From NCBI GenBank assembly GCA_022843945.1, contig JALHMR010000014.1, forward strand, positions 1 to 64,000: a DNA stretch of 64,000 nt. The letters are read 5' to 3'. The notes below the pieces were generated by a model. It saw nothing but the letters and a program-made list of their open reading frames with translations. It was not told the origin of the DNA and made no database searches. The translations under genes were made by a program, and so were the position numbers. Below are positions 1 through 8,247 of the stretch, in pieces; position 1 is the first letter of the stretch, and the number at the start of each line of letters is the position of its first letter. Origin of the DNA: Rhodospirillaceae bacterium. GTDB taxonomy: Bacteria; Pseudomonadota; Alphaproteobacteria; CACIAM-22H2.

Positions 1-719
1 GCGGCGATACCTCCGCCGGCTGCTGCGGGCGCCGCGCCAGCGCGCGGCTCCGCCGTTTCATCGGGGTCCTTCGCCGCTCCCGCCGAGGGTAGGCGCAGGC
101 GCGCGGCCGGCGTTTCGTCTACCTCGCTGCCAGGCAGGGCGCGGCTGCTGGTCTCGAAATCGCGCGGCGGCGGAAACTCCGGGCGGCGCTGTCCGGTCAA
201 GGTTGAACGCGCTGCGCCCCGCCTCTCCTCTTCCTCGACAGGACTCCCCTGCTCCTGGATCTCGGCACCCGCCGGGCGCACCAGCGCGGCCTCCTCGGTC
301 TCCTTCTTCACCGGCCACCACCACCAGGCGGCAACCGCGAGCGACAGGGCGACAACGCCCGCCATGGCGACGAGCAGGCCGCGCTTGCGCACCGGCTTGT
401 CTTCTCGTGGTCCCGCCTCGGCATCAGCAACGGCGACGGGTCCCTCTTCGCCCTTTATTTGCACAGGCGCGGGCTTGCCCAGCCGAGCCGCGATAAGGGC
501 GGCGAGATTGGGCGCTTCCTCGCCCAGGGCCTGCATGGGATCGCGGCGCAGACGATCAAGCCGGTTGCCGATGGCGCCGAACAGGAGCTGAGCCGCCGGG
601 TCGACGCGCCCTTCCGAGGCGTCGGCGATCTCCATCAGCTTGGTCGGATCGTCCCAGTAGACCTGGGCGAGGTTGATCAGCTGCTCGACGTTCAGCTTGC
701 GGTGAGAACTGACAGACAT
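1..719 (-). CDS. single-pass membrane protein, partial
   Basis: An open frame begins at the ATG on the complement of 717-719 and runs without a stop to the window edge, so at least 239 residues are present and the C-terminus is missing. The first ~120 residues look soluble and helical. One hydrophobic segment lies at about residues 124-143 and ends in four consecutive tryptophans; basic residues (KPVRKR) just before it suggest the N-terminus stays in the cytoplasm. What follows is a Pro/Glu/Arg-rich low-complexity stretch, probably periplasmic. I recognise no enzyme domain. Codon use is strongly GC3-biased in this frame, which supports it over the overlapping frames. Function unknown. Confidence 0.7.
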   Translation of the reverse strand, partial: MSVSSHRKLNVEQLINLAQVYWDDPTKLMEIADASEGRVDPAAQLLFGAIGNRLDRLRRDPMQALGEEAPNLAALIAARLGKPAPVQIKGEEGPVAVADAEAGPREDKPVRKRGLLVAMAGVVALSLAVAAWWWWPVKKETEEAALVRPAGAEIQEQGSPVEEEERRGAARSTLTGQRRPEFPPPRDFETSSRALPGSEVDETPAARLRLPSAGAAKDPDETAEPRAGAAPAAAGGGIA

Positions 720-773
720 CCGCCGGCCGCCCCCGTGGCCCGATACGACGCGAGAGCTATTCTAGCACGGGGG

Positions 774-1604
774 TTACTGGCTGGCGGTGATGCCGCCGTC
801 GACATAGAGGATCTGGCCGGTAACGAAATCGGAGGCCGGCGAGGCGAAGAACAACGCCGGGCCGACAATGTCCTTGGGATCGGCGATACGGCCGAGCGGG
901 ATACGGGCGTAGAGCTGCTTGCGGAACTTCGGGTTTTCCATCACGTGGCGGATCAGGTCCGTGTAGACGAAGGTCGGCGCAATGCCGTTGACCGTGATGT
1001 TGTGCGGCGCCAGCTCCATCGCGTGCTGCTTGATCAGGGTCACCAGCCCGCCCTTGGTGGCGCAATAGGCGGAGTAGCCGCGGTGACGCAGGCCGAGCTT
1101 GGAGCGCACCGACAGCAGGTGCATCTGCTTGCCGCCGCGCTTGCGGGCGATCTGCTGCTTGGCCACCGCCTGGGCGAGGAACATGGCCGAGCGGAGGTTC
1201 ACCCGGTAGACCGTGTCGAACGCCTCTTCCGTGACCTCGGTGATCGGCTGCTCGATCTGGGTGCCGACGCAATTGACCAGGATGTCGATGGCGCCGAAGC
1301 GCTTCACGACGGCCGCCACCGACCGGTTGATATCGGCGATCCTGGTTGCATCCATGGCGAGACCCAAAGCGTCATGCCCGGCGTCGCGCAGGCGTGCCGC
1401 CATGGCATCGGCCTTGTTCTTGTCTCTGCCCGATACGGCGATGGTTGCGCCCCGCATAGCGAGACCCCAGGCCATCGCCTCGCCGATCCCGCCATAGCCG
1501 CCGGGCAGGTAGGCAACCTTGCCCATGAGATCGAACAGCGGCGCCAGCGCGCGATGGAAATCGATCTTGGGCGTGATCGGCGCAGGCTTGGCTTTGCGAG
1601 GCAT
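774..1604 (-). CDS. SDR family NAD(P)-dependent oxidoreductase
   Basis: 276-residue short-chain dehydrogenase/reductase. The dinucleotide-binding turn is at residues 35-41 (GGYGGIG, with Pro in place of the usual Thr of TGxxxGxG). The NNAG motif reads NCVG at 111-114. The active site is Ser165, Tyr180 and Lys184 (YCATK). The C-terminal VDGG is at the usual place. The N-terminus carries a short basic stretch. It is the last gene of the minus-strand operon, 7 bp after the other SDR, downstream of the Liv-type importer, so it probably oxidises a hydroxyl on the imported compound or a derivative. The substrate cannot be read from sequence. Confidence 0.88.
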   Translation of the reverse strand: MPRKAKPAPITPKIDFHRALAPLFDLMGKVAYLPGGYGGIGEAMAWGLAMRGATIAVSGRDKNKADAMAARLRDAGHDALGLAMDATRIADINRSVAAVVKRFGAIDILVNCVGTQIEQPITEVTEEAFDTVYRVNLRSAMFLAQAVAKQQIARKRGGKQMHLLSVRSKLGLRHRGYSAYCATKGGLVTLIKQHAMELAPHNITVNGIAPTFVYTDLIRHVMENPKFRKQLYARIPLGRIADPKDIVGPALFFASPASDFVTGQILYVDGGITASQ

Positions 1605-1611
1605 GGCCCCC

Positions 1612-2340
1612 TCAGTCGAATTGCAGGCCGCCGTTGAGATCGAGGATCTCGCCGGTGATGAAGCCGGAGAGCGGCGAGACGAAGAAGCGCACGCAGTGCG
1701 CGAACTCCTCCGGCTCGCAGAAGCGGCCCACCGGGATCTGCTTGAGCAGCGCCTGGCGCTGCACCTCGGTCAGCTGCTCGGTGACCATCGGCGTGTTGAC
1801 GTGGGCCGGCGCGATACCGTTGACCGTGACGCCGAAGCCGGTTGATTCGCGCGCCAGCGAGAACGTCAGCCCCTGCAACGCGGCCTTGGACACGGTGTAA
1901 GCCGTGCCGGCGGTGAGGCCACCCGACTTCATGGCAAACGAACACGTATTCACGATACGTCCCCAGCGCCGCTCCTTCATGCCCGGCAGCAGGCGCTGCG
2001 ACAGCCAGAAGGCCCCATCGAGATTGATCGACAGGACCTTGCGCCATTCTTCCGGCGTCGTGGCAGCGGACTTGTTGTTCGACAGGATGCCGGCGTTGTT
2101 GACCAGGATATCGACAGGCCCCAGCTCCTTCTCGACCCGGTCGCAGGCGGCCAGCGCCGCCTGGCGATCGGCCACGTCGAGGACCACGGCATAGCCGCCG
2201 GTCTCCCTGGCCAGCCGCTCGATCTTCTCGCGGTTCATATCGGCCATGGCCACCTTGTGGCCCTCGGCCATCAGCGCCTGGGCGGTCGCCAGGCCCATTG
2301 GTCCCGCGGCTCCCGTCACCAGCGCGATACGCTTGGTCAT
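1612..2340 (-). CDS. SDR family NAD(P)-dependent oxidoreductase
   Basis: 242-residue classical SDR. The TGAAGPMG nucleotide-binding motif is at residues 9-16, NNAG at 81-84, and the catalytic set is Ser134, Tyr148 and Lys152. The frame stays open further upstream, but the start at 2340 gives the canonical SDR beginning (MTKRIALVTG). It also overlaps the stop of the upstream ABC ATPase gene as TGATG, implying translational coupling. FabG-like enzymes of this size reduce or oxidise many alcohols. Context points to catabolism of the Liv-importer substrate. It resembles the next SDR only at family level, so the two probably act on different intermediates. Confidence 0.9.
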   Translation of the reverse strand: MTKRIALVTGAAGPMGLATAQALMAEGHKVAMADMNREKIERLARETGGYAVVLDVADRQAALAACDRVEKELGPVDILVNNAGILSNNKSAATTPEEWRKVLSINLDGAFWLSQRLLPGMKERRWGRIVNTCSFAMKSGGLTAGTAYTVSKAALQGLTFSLARESTGFGVTVNGIAPAHVNTPMVTEQLTEVQRQALLKQIPVGRFCEPEEFAHCVRFFVSPLSGFITGEILDLNGGLQFD

Positions 2341-2960
2341 CAGGCCACCGCCATGACATCGCCGAGATAAGAGCGGAAGCGCGTGTCCTCCTTGAGGGCG
2401 TCGAGGCTCGGGGCCTCCTTGGCCTCGCCGCCGGCCACGAAGACGAAGCGTTCGCAAACTTCCTTGAGGATATCGAGATGATACTTGGCAGTCGGATGAA
2501 GGCAGATGAAGACCAGGCGGTTCTCCGAGCGCAGCTTGCGGAAGAAATCGAGCATGAAGCCTATGTATCCATCCTGGGTGTTGAACTGTGGCTCGTCGAA
2601 GAGATGGACCAGCGGGTAATCGGAGCCCGCGGACTCGAGCATGAACGACGGCTTGCGGCGGCGGAAGTGCCGTACCTGGTAGGACTGATGATAGTGGATC
2701 GCCAGACGGTCGCGCTCGCGATACTTCACCTGGTGGATATCCTTGCCCGAGCACAGGACCCGGCCGGCGGTGGGCACGTTTGAGCCGGTCATCATTTCGA
2801 ACAGCGTGGTCTTGCCGGCCCCGTTGGGCCCCATCATGCCGACGATGGCCGACTGGCCGAAGGTCAGGTCGGCGCGGACGCGGAAGGTCACCTGCTTGTT
2901 GATAAGGCCCCTGGTGTAGGCCTTTTCGACACGGTCGAGGATGAGAAGCGGTTCGGCCAT
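2340..2960 (-). CDS. atypical ABC ATPase lacking the LSGGQ helix
   Basis: 206-residue ABC-type ATPase, the third in this Liv-type operon. Walker A is GPNGAGKT at residues 44-51, Walker B ends in HLFDEP (to 124), the Q-loop glutamine is near 92 and the switch histidine is His155. Only about 30 residues separate the Q-loop from Walker B, where LivG and LivF have about 70. The stretch that should hold the alpha-helical subdomain and LSGGQ signature is missing, with an Arg-rich segment (about 97-103) in its place. The reading frame is intact, so this is not simple decay. Without a signature it could not form the usual sandwich with itself; pairing with LivF or LivG, or a regulatory role, is inference. 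Confidence 0.8.
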   Translation of the reverse strand: MAEPLLILDRVEKAYTRGLINKQVTFRVRADLTFGQSAIVGMMGPNGAGKTTLFEMMTGSNVPTAGRVLCSGKDIHQVKYRERDRLAIHYHQSYQVRHFRRRKPSFMLESAGSDYPLVHLFDEPQFNTQDGYIGFMLDFFRKLRSENRLVFICLHPTAKYHLDILKEVCERFVFVAGGEAKEAPSLDALKEDTRFRSYLGDVMAVA

Positions 2961-3659
2961 CTATGCCCCCAGCAGGTCGCGACGCTTCCCGGCATCGTCA
3001 CGCAGCGCCGCCGCCAGGCCGCTCCAGGCCACCGTGCCCCGGTCGAGGACGTAGACCCGGTCGGCGACCGACAGGGCTGTTTCGGCGTTCTGCTCGACGA
3101 TGATCACCGACAGACCCTCGTCCTTGAGGCGGCGGATGATAGCCAGCACGTCCTGTACGATCTTGGGTGCCAGACCCTGGCTCGGCTCGTCGAACAGCAC
3201 CAGGCCGGGCGAGCCGAGCAACGCGCGGGCGATGGCCACCATCTGCATCTCGCCGCCGGACAGGTTCTCCGCCTCGCGCTCGACCAGGTATTCGAGCGGC
3301 GAGAAGATGCCGAAGACCTCCTTCATGCTCCAGGGCCGGAAGCGGGTGCGCTTGAGGGCGATGGAGAGATTGCGCGCCACGGTCAGGGTCGGGCAGATGC
3401 GCCGGTCGTCGGGCACCCAGCCGACACCCATGCGGGCGATGTCGTGGGTCGGCTTGCGGCTGACATCCGCGCCGTCGAAGCGGATGGCACCGCGGCGCGG
3501 CCGCGTCAGGCCGAGGATCGAGCGCAGCGTCGTGGTCTTACCGGCCCCGTTGGGCCCGAGCAGCGCCACGACCTCGCCGGCATCGACGGAAAGCGAGACG
3601 CCAAACAGCGCCTGGGTCTCGCCGTAATAGGTGTCGATGGCGGTGACGTCGAGGATCAC
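2961..3659 (-). CDS. livF: branched-chain amino acid-type ABC ATPase (LivF)
   Basis: 232-residue LivF-type ATPase. Walker A GPNGAGKT is at residues 35-42, the signature LSGGE at 133-137 and Walker B LVLFDEP at 153-159. The frame is open further upstream, but the GTG at 3659 gives the normal LivF start (ILDVTAIDTYYG) and overlaps the livG stop as GTGA. It energises uptake with LivG through the LivHM pore in the inner membrane. The family transports branched amino acids but also amides, urea and aromatic acids, so the substrate is open. It abuts the signature-less ATPase gene directly. Confidence 0.92.
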   Translation of the reverse strand: MILDVTAIDTYYGETQALFGVSLSVDAGEVVALLGPNGAGKTTTLRSILGLTRPRRGAIRFDGADVSRKPTHDIARMGVGWVPDDRRICPTLTVARNLSIALKRTRFRPWSMKEVFGIFSPLEYLVEREAENLSGGEMQMVAIARALLGSPGLVLFDEPSQGLAPKIVQDVLAIIRRLKDEGLSVIIVEQNAETALSVADRVYVLDRGTVAWSGLAAALRDDAGKRRDLLGA

Positions 3660-4399
3660 TTGAGCCGCCCGAGGTTGGAGTTCTGCACCCAGGGATTGGC
3701 GCGCAGCTCGGCCGGCGTGCCGCGGCGGATCACCTGGCCCCAATGGATGACGGCGATCGAATCCGCGAGGCCGAACAGGAACTCCATGTCGTGCTCGATG
3801 GCCACGATGGTGATCTCGCCCTTGAGCTTGCGGATCAGGTGGCCGAGGCGCGCGATAGCATCGGTGCCGAGACCGGAGGTCGGCTCGTCGAGGAACAGCA
3901 CGCGCGGCTCGGCGGCCAGCGCCACGCCGATCTCCAGCGCCCGGCGGTCGCCGTAAGACAGGTTCTTGGCCAGCTCCGGCCCCTTGCCGGCGAGGCCGAC
4001 ACGCTCGAGCACGGCCTCGGCGCGCTCGCGCAAGTCCCGGTCGCCCATGGCGTCGCCGATCAGGTCGAAGCCGCGCTGGCGCATCGCCGGCAGCGCCACC
4101 AGCACGTTCTCCTCGGCGGTGAAGTCGTTGAACAGGTTCATCAGCTGGAAGGAGCGCGATACGCCCTTGCGGGCGATGGTGCGCGGCGGCAGGCCAGTGA
4201 TGTCCTCGCCGTCGAAGACGACGCGACCACGGGTCGGCTTGTAGCGACCGGTCAGCACGTTGAAGCAGGTGGTCTTGCCAGCGCCGTTGGGGCCCATGAT
4301 GCCGCTCAGGCGGCCTTCCGGAAAATCGAGGCTGATATCCTCGAGCACCACGCGGTCGCCGAAGCGCATGTGCAGGCCCTGGGCTTCGAACAGCGCCAT
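3656..4399 (-). CDS. livG: branched-chain amino acid-type ABC ATPase (LivG)
   Basis: 247-residue LivG-type ATPase. Walker A GPNGAGKT is at residues 36-43, the Q-loop near SFQLMNLF at about 83-90, signature LSYGD at 147-151 and Walker B VLFLDEP at 167-173. The LSYGD form of the signature is common in this family. It starts one base after the livM stop. With LivF it forms the two nucleotide-binding subunits of the importer. Confidence 0.92.
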   Translation of the reverse strand: MALFEAQGLHMRFGDRVVLEDISLDFPEGRLSGIMGPNGAGKTTCFNVLTGRYKPTRGRVVFDGEDITGLPPRTIARKGVSRSFQLMNLFNDFTAEENVLVALPAMRQRGFDLIGDAMGDRDLRERAEAVLERVGLAGKGPELAKNLSYGDRRALEIGVALAAEPRVLFLDEPTSGLGTDAIARLGHLIRKLKGEITIVAIEHDMEFLFGLADSIAVIHWGQVIRRGTPAELRANPWVQNSNLGRLK

Positions 4400-4400
4400 G

Positions 4401-5423
4401 TCAGCGCCCCCGCAGCATGACGAGCAGGTGCAGGGAGGCCGAGCTGCGCGGCTTCTGCTTGCGGTAGACGATGCCCTGCCAGATGCCGGCGAGGCCCTCC
4501 GGCTTGAACATCACCACCAGCATGAACAGCAGGCCGAACCAGAGCTGCCAGGTGTCGGTGTAGACGCCCAGCAGGTCGCGGGCGACGAAGTAGAGGACGA
4601 CGCCGAGCACCGGGCCCCAGAAGCTGACGAAGCCGCCGCCGATCAGCACCATCAGCACGACGACACCGGACCATTGCAGGTTCATCACCTGCACGAAGGC
4701 CCCGCCCTGGGCCATGGCGAACAGCGCCCCGGCGAAGCCGGCGACGGCGCAGGACAGCGTGAACACCGCCGCCTTGTAGAGTACCACGTTGTAGCCGAGG
4801 AATGCGGTGCGGGCCTCGTTCTGCTTGATTGCCTGCACGACCTTACCGAAGGGCGAGTTCACCACCCGCCAGAGCACGATGATGGTGACGACAAAGCAAC
4901 CGAAGACGAACCAGTAGAACGGTATGTTGCGCTGGATCGGATAGGCGGCGAAGCCGAAATCGGCCGGCAGGCGCAGGATATTGAGCAGGCCGTCTTCGCC
5001 CTTGGTCACCGAGGTCCATTTCGAGGCTATGAAGAAGAACATCTGCCCGAAGGCGATGGTCATCAGCGCGAAGTAGATGCCGCGCCTATGGGATATGAAA
5101 AGAGAAACGATGGCGCCGAAGAACGCCGCCGCCAGGATGGCGGCAACCAAGCACAGCCAGAGGCTAGAGCTGAGATTGAACTGGGCGAGACCGAAGGCAT
5201 AGGCGCCGATGCCGAAATACGCGCCATGCCCGAAGGACGGCAGGCCGCCGTAGCCGAGCAGCACGTTGTAGCCCAGCGCGTAGATGCAGAAGATCAGCAC
5301 CTCGGCGCCGAGATAGGGATAGAGCCCGATCTCGCTGATCCAGAAGGGCAGCGTGCCAAAAATCGCGAAGGCCACCAGCATCGGTGGCGTAATCCAGGAG
5401 CGCAGCCTGTCGATGCCTTGCAC
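4401..5423 (-). CDS. livM: branched-chain amino acid-type ABC permease (LivM)
   Basis: About 340-residue LivM-type inner-membrane permease with eight or more hydrophobic segments. It has the family's typical run GYGGLPSFGHGAYFGIGAY after the second or third segment and the EAA-like loop near the middle (NEARTAFLG). I chose the GTG at 5423, two bases after the livH stop; the frame is open 45 bases further up, but that stretch lies inside livH. It pairs with LivH to form the translocation pore. Confidence 0.9.
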   Translation of the reverse strand: MQGIDRLRSWITPPMLVAFAIFGTLPFWISEIGLYPYLGAEVLIFCIYALGYNVLLGYGGLPSFGHGAYFGIGAYAFGLAQFNLSSSLWLCLVAAILAAAFFGAIVSLFISHRRGIYFALMTIAFGQMFFFIASKWTSVTKGEDGLLNILRLPADFGFAAYPIQRNIPFYWFVFGCFVVTIIVLWRVVNSPFGKVVQAIKQNEARTAFLGYNVVLYKAAVFTLSCAVAGFAGALFAMAQGGAFVQVMNLQWSGVVVLMVLIGGGFVSFWGPVLGVVLYFVARDLLGVYTDTWQLWFGLLFMLVVMFKPEGLAGIWQGIVYRKQKPRSSASLHLLVMLRGR

Positions 5424-5424
5424 G

Positions 5425-6354
5425 TCAGAGCTCCAGCACGCTTTTCTTGCCGAGCAGGCCGCGGGCACGGAAAGTCACCACCAGGATCAGCAGGATGTAC
5501 ATGGCGATCAGCGACCAGTCGGTGGCATAGGCGCCGGTCAGGCCAACAACCATGCCGACAAGCAGGCCGGCGATCACCGCCCCCCAGAAACTCCCCACCC
5601 CGCCGAGCACGATGATGACAAAGGCCGGCACCACGGCATCGACGCCGACATGGGGCCGCACGCCCCAGATGGGCGCCATGACGATGCCGGCGATGGCGGC
5701 CAGCGCCGTGCCGAAACCGAAGACGAACAGCCGCAACCGGGTCAGATTGACGCCGAGCGCCCGCACCATCTCGCTGTCATGGGCGCCGGCCTTTATCAGG
5801 GCGCCGTAGGGCGTCTTCTCCAGGAACAGCCAGAGCAAGCCGATCATCAGGATAGCGAAACCCGAGGCGAAGAAGCGGTATTTGGAATAGATCAGGTCAC
5901 CGATGAACACCGCACCGGTGATCGACGGCGGCATGGGGATGAAGCGCTCGGTCGGTCCCCAGGTCAGGCGGATCAGCTCCTCGAGCACCAGGGCAGCGCC
6001 GAAGGTCAGCAGCAGGCCGTAGAGCGGATCCTTGCCGTAGGTGCGACGCAGGCAGACCTCCAGCCCCATGCCGACCACGGCAACGCCGATCGGCGCCAGG
6101 ATCAGGACGATGACATAGCGCCAGCCGATCGGCAGATCGAAGAGGAGCTGAGCGATGCCCAGCTTGAGCCCGCCGTCCGGCGTCATCAGCGACAGGGCGA
6201 AGTAGGCGCCCAACGCGAAGAGCGAACCATGCGCGAGGTTGATCACCTCCATCACGCCGATGATCAGCATGAAGCCCAGCGCGATGAGGGCAAACAGCAG
6301 GCCAAGCGCCACGCCGTTCAGCAGGTGCGGCAGCAGGTAGAGAAGAAAATCCAT
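5425..6354 (-). CDS. livH: branched-chain amino acid-type ABC permease (LivH)
   Basis: 309-residue LivH-type permease with about eight membrane segments. The N-terminal half carries the GVMEVINLAHGSLFALGAY motif typical of the family, and the C-terminal half the GGVGSFWGAVIAGLLVG run. It lies 68 bp after the binding-protein gene, and that gap holds a perfect 12-bp hairpin. It forms the membrane channel with LivM. Confidence 0.92.
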   Translation of the reverse strand: MDFLLYLLPHLLNGVALGLLFALIALGFMLIIGVMEVINLAHGSLFALGAYFALSLMTPDGGLKLGIAQLLFDLPIGWRYVIVLILAPIGVAVVGMGLEVCLRRTYGKDPLYGLLLTFGAALVLEELIRLTWGPTERFIPMPPSITGAVFIGDLIYSKYRFFASGFAILMIGLLWLFLEKTPYGALIKAGAHDSEMVRALGVNLTRLRLFVFGFGTALAAIAGIVMAPIWGVRPHVGVDAVVPAFVIIVLGGVGSFWGAVIAGLLVGMVVGLTGAYATDWSLIAMYILLILVVTFRARGLLGKKSVLEL

Positions 6355-6373
6355 GATGCGATGACGAAAGAAG

Positions 6374-6408
6374 AGGGCGGCGTCCGGGAGGAGGATGGAC
6401 GCCGCCCT
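6374..6408 (-). terminator. intercistronic hairpin between binding protein and livH
   Basis: Perfect 12-bp inverted repeat (AGGGCGGCGTCC at 6374-6385, GGACGCCGCCCT at 6397-6408) with an 11-base loop. In the direction of transcription no long T-run follows, so it is more likely a partial attenuator or 3'-end-stabilising hairpin than a full terminator. Such elements commonly let the binding protein be made in excess over the permease. Confidence 0.6.
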
Positions 6409-6422
6409 GCCCCAGCCCCGGC

Positions 6423-7709
6423 TTACATCTCGTAGCTGGGCGTCTTGTCGAGCGGCTGCAGCTTGCAGTCGGTGGCTTCGTTCTTGTCCTTCGCGTCGTC
6501 GGCCCCGACCCAGCTCAGGATCTTGAAGTAGTCGGTCTTGTCGACCGGCTTGTCGTTGCCCATCGCCATGTAAATCGTCTGCTGCACGTGGTGCGACACC
6601 GGATCGATATAAGCGTCGCCGTGCTGCAGGCGATCCCTGGCCGACATCTTGTGGCCTTCAAGGGCGCGAATGACCTTGAGGTTGTTGGTGCTGCCGGCGC
6701 GCTCGATGGCCTTGGCCAGCTCGTGCATCGCCATGTACCCGTTGTAGAAGACGTTGCCCGGCACATCGATGCGCGTATCGGGCCAGCGCGCCTGGTACTT
6801 CTTCACGAGGTCTTCGACGCCCGGCAGGTCGAGCTTGTGATACCAGGTCGTGCCGAAGACGCCGAACACGGAGTCGATGCCGAGGCCGTAGACGTCCGGC
6901 CAGTCCTGCTGGTTGTTGAGCCAGGCCGGCTTGCGGTCGAGCTTCATGTCGACGGTCTGCTGGCGCATGACCTTGAAGTCATCGCCGCCCACCGCCGCCG
7001 CGACCACGTCGGGCTTGGCCTGCTGGATCTTGAGCAGGATCGGCGAGAAATCGCGTGTCCCGACCGGCACCAGGATCTCGTCGAAGACATCCGCGCCGTA
7101 TTGCACGGCCGTGGTGCGCGTGGCCTTCGAGGTGTTGTGACCCCAGACATAGTCGTTGGTCAGCAGCAGCCACTTCTTGCCGAAGGTCTTGACCGCGTTG
7201 GCAGCCGCCGCGTTGGCGAAGTTGGCGCCGGTGCCGTCCCAGACGAACTTGACGCGCTGGCAATCCTTGCCCGCCTCGGTGGGCGAGCTCGAATTGGTGT
7301 TGAAGTAGACGACGCCGTACTTCTGCGCGACCTGGCCGATGGCGTTCGCGACGCCCGACTGGATGGCGCCGACGATGAAGGCCACCTCGTTGCGGTTGAT
7401 CATGCGCTCGGCGATGCGCGTGGCGGTCGACGGCGTGGTCTCGGTGTCGGCGACGATGTAGCTGAGCTTGCGGCCGAGCACGCCACCCTTGGCGTTGATC
7501 TCCTCGATCGCCATGATCGTGCCGCGCTGCTCGTCCTGGCCGGAATTGGCGAACTGGCCGCTGGCGTCGTGGGTCAGGCCGATGAGGATCGGCTTGTCGG
7601 TGCGTTGCGCCCAGACCCGGTTGTGCTTCCACGGTCCCGCGAACGCGGTCACGCCCGCCGTCGCGGCGGTGCCGGCGAGAAGCGCGCGGCGGGTGATCTT
7701 GATCTTCAT
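6423..7709 (-). CDS. ABC substrate-binding protein, LivJ/Peripla_BP_6 type
   Basis: 428-residue periplasmic binding protein of the branched-chain amino acid class. The start at 7709 gives a twin-arginine-like leader (KITRRALLAGTAA), ending near residue 34. The mature protein begins with the family pattern KPILIGLTHDASGQFANSGQDEQ, followed by the EINAKGGVLGRKL and ADTETTPSTA blocks. The frame is open well upstream but only by overlapping the cupin gene. It delivers the ligand to LivHM. Family members bind amino acids, amides, short-chain or aromatic acids; with SDRs, a cupin and a hydroxyacid dehydrogenase in the operon, a hydroxylated acid is possible but unproven. Confidence 0.9.
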   Translation of the reverse strand: MKIKITRRALLAGTAATAGVTAFAGPWKHNRVWAQRTDKPILIGLTHDASGQFANSGQDEQRGTIMAIEEINAKGGVLGRKLSYIVADTETTPSTATRIAERMINRNEVAFIVGAIQSGVANAIGQVAQKYGVVYFNTNSSSPTEAGKDCQRVKFVWDGTGANFANAAAANAVKTFGKKWLLLTNDYVWGHNTSKATRTTAVQYGADVFDEILVPVGTRDFSPILLKIQQAKPDVVAAAVGGDDFKVMRQQTVDMKLDRKPAWLNNQQDWPDVYGLGIDSVFGVFGTTWYHKLDLPGVEDLVKKYQARWPDTRIDVPGNVFYNGYMAMHELAKAIERAGSTNNLKVIRALEGHKMSARDRLQHGDAYIDPVSHHVQQTIYMAMGNDKPVDKTDYFKILSWVGADDAKDKNEATDCKLQPLDKTPSYEM

Positions 7710-7749
7710 CGTGCGTAACTCCCTCTCCGGTTGGTGATTGATCTTGCGC

Positions 7750-8247
7750 CTAGGGCGCGACGCTGACGGTCTCGAAATCCGCCGGAATCGTGATTTCGAT
7801 GACCGTGTAGTCGTTGGAATACTCAAGCACGCGGTGCTGGATGCCCGGCTCCTGATACATGCAGGAGCCTTCCTCGAAGCGGACTTCGCCCACACCGTCG
7901 AAATGGACGCGCGCCCAGCCCTTGAGCACGTAGACCATCTGGAAGTCGAGCGTGTGGAAATGCAGGTCGCCCGGCTTGTCGCAGGGCTTGGACGGGCGGA
8001 TGACATGGGCGCGCACCCGCCCGCCGGTGCGCTCGACCATGCCGAGATCGCGGTAGGCGAAGTACTCGCGCAGGCCCTCATCCCAGAAGGCACCCTTCTC
8101 GTGGGCGATATGGAGCTTGCCCTTGGCGAAGACATGGCCCTTGGCGGCGACGCGGACCGCAGGCTTCTTCGTTCGGCGCGGCACCTTGCGCCGGAGCGAG
8201 GTGACTTTTTTCTTCGATTTGGCTTTCGACTTTCGCTTGGCACTCAT
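7750..8247 (-). CDS. cupin-domain protein with basic N-terminal tail
   Basis: 165-residue single-domain cupin. Residues 1-37 are extremely rich in Lys and Arg (about half of the residues). The cupin core follows, with HFHTLDFQMVYVLKGWARV around residues 97-115 as motif 1 and GSCMYQEPGIQHRVLEYS as motif 2; His97, His99 and His138 are likely metal ligands. Its stop lies 40 bp before the binding-protein gene, and its start overlaps the upstream dehydrogenase stop as ATGA. It could be a small dioxygenase, isomerase or ligand sensor. The tail is not a signal peptide; it resembles nucleic-acid- or polyanion-binding tails. Confidence 0.85.
   Translation of the reverse strand: MSAKRKSKAKSKKKVTSLRRKVPRRTKKPAVRVAAKGHVFAKGKLHIAHEKGAFWDEGLREYFAYRDLGMVERTGGRVRAHVIRPSKPCDKPGDLHFHTLDFQMVYVLKGWARVHFDGVGEVRFEEGSCMYQEPGIQHRVLEYSNDYTVIEITIPADFETVSVAP

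Noticed and set aside
4260-5615. 451-codon plus-strand open frame
   Set aside because: Antisense to livG, livM and livH; low-complexity composition and no domain.
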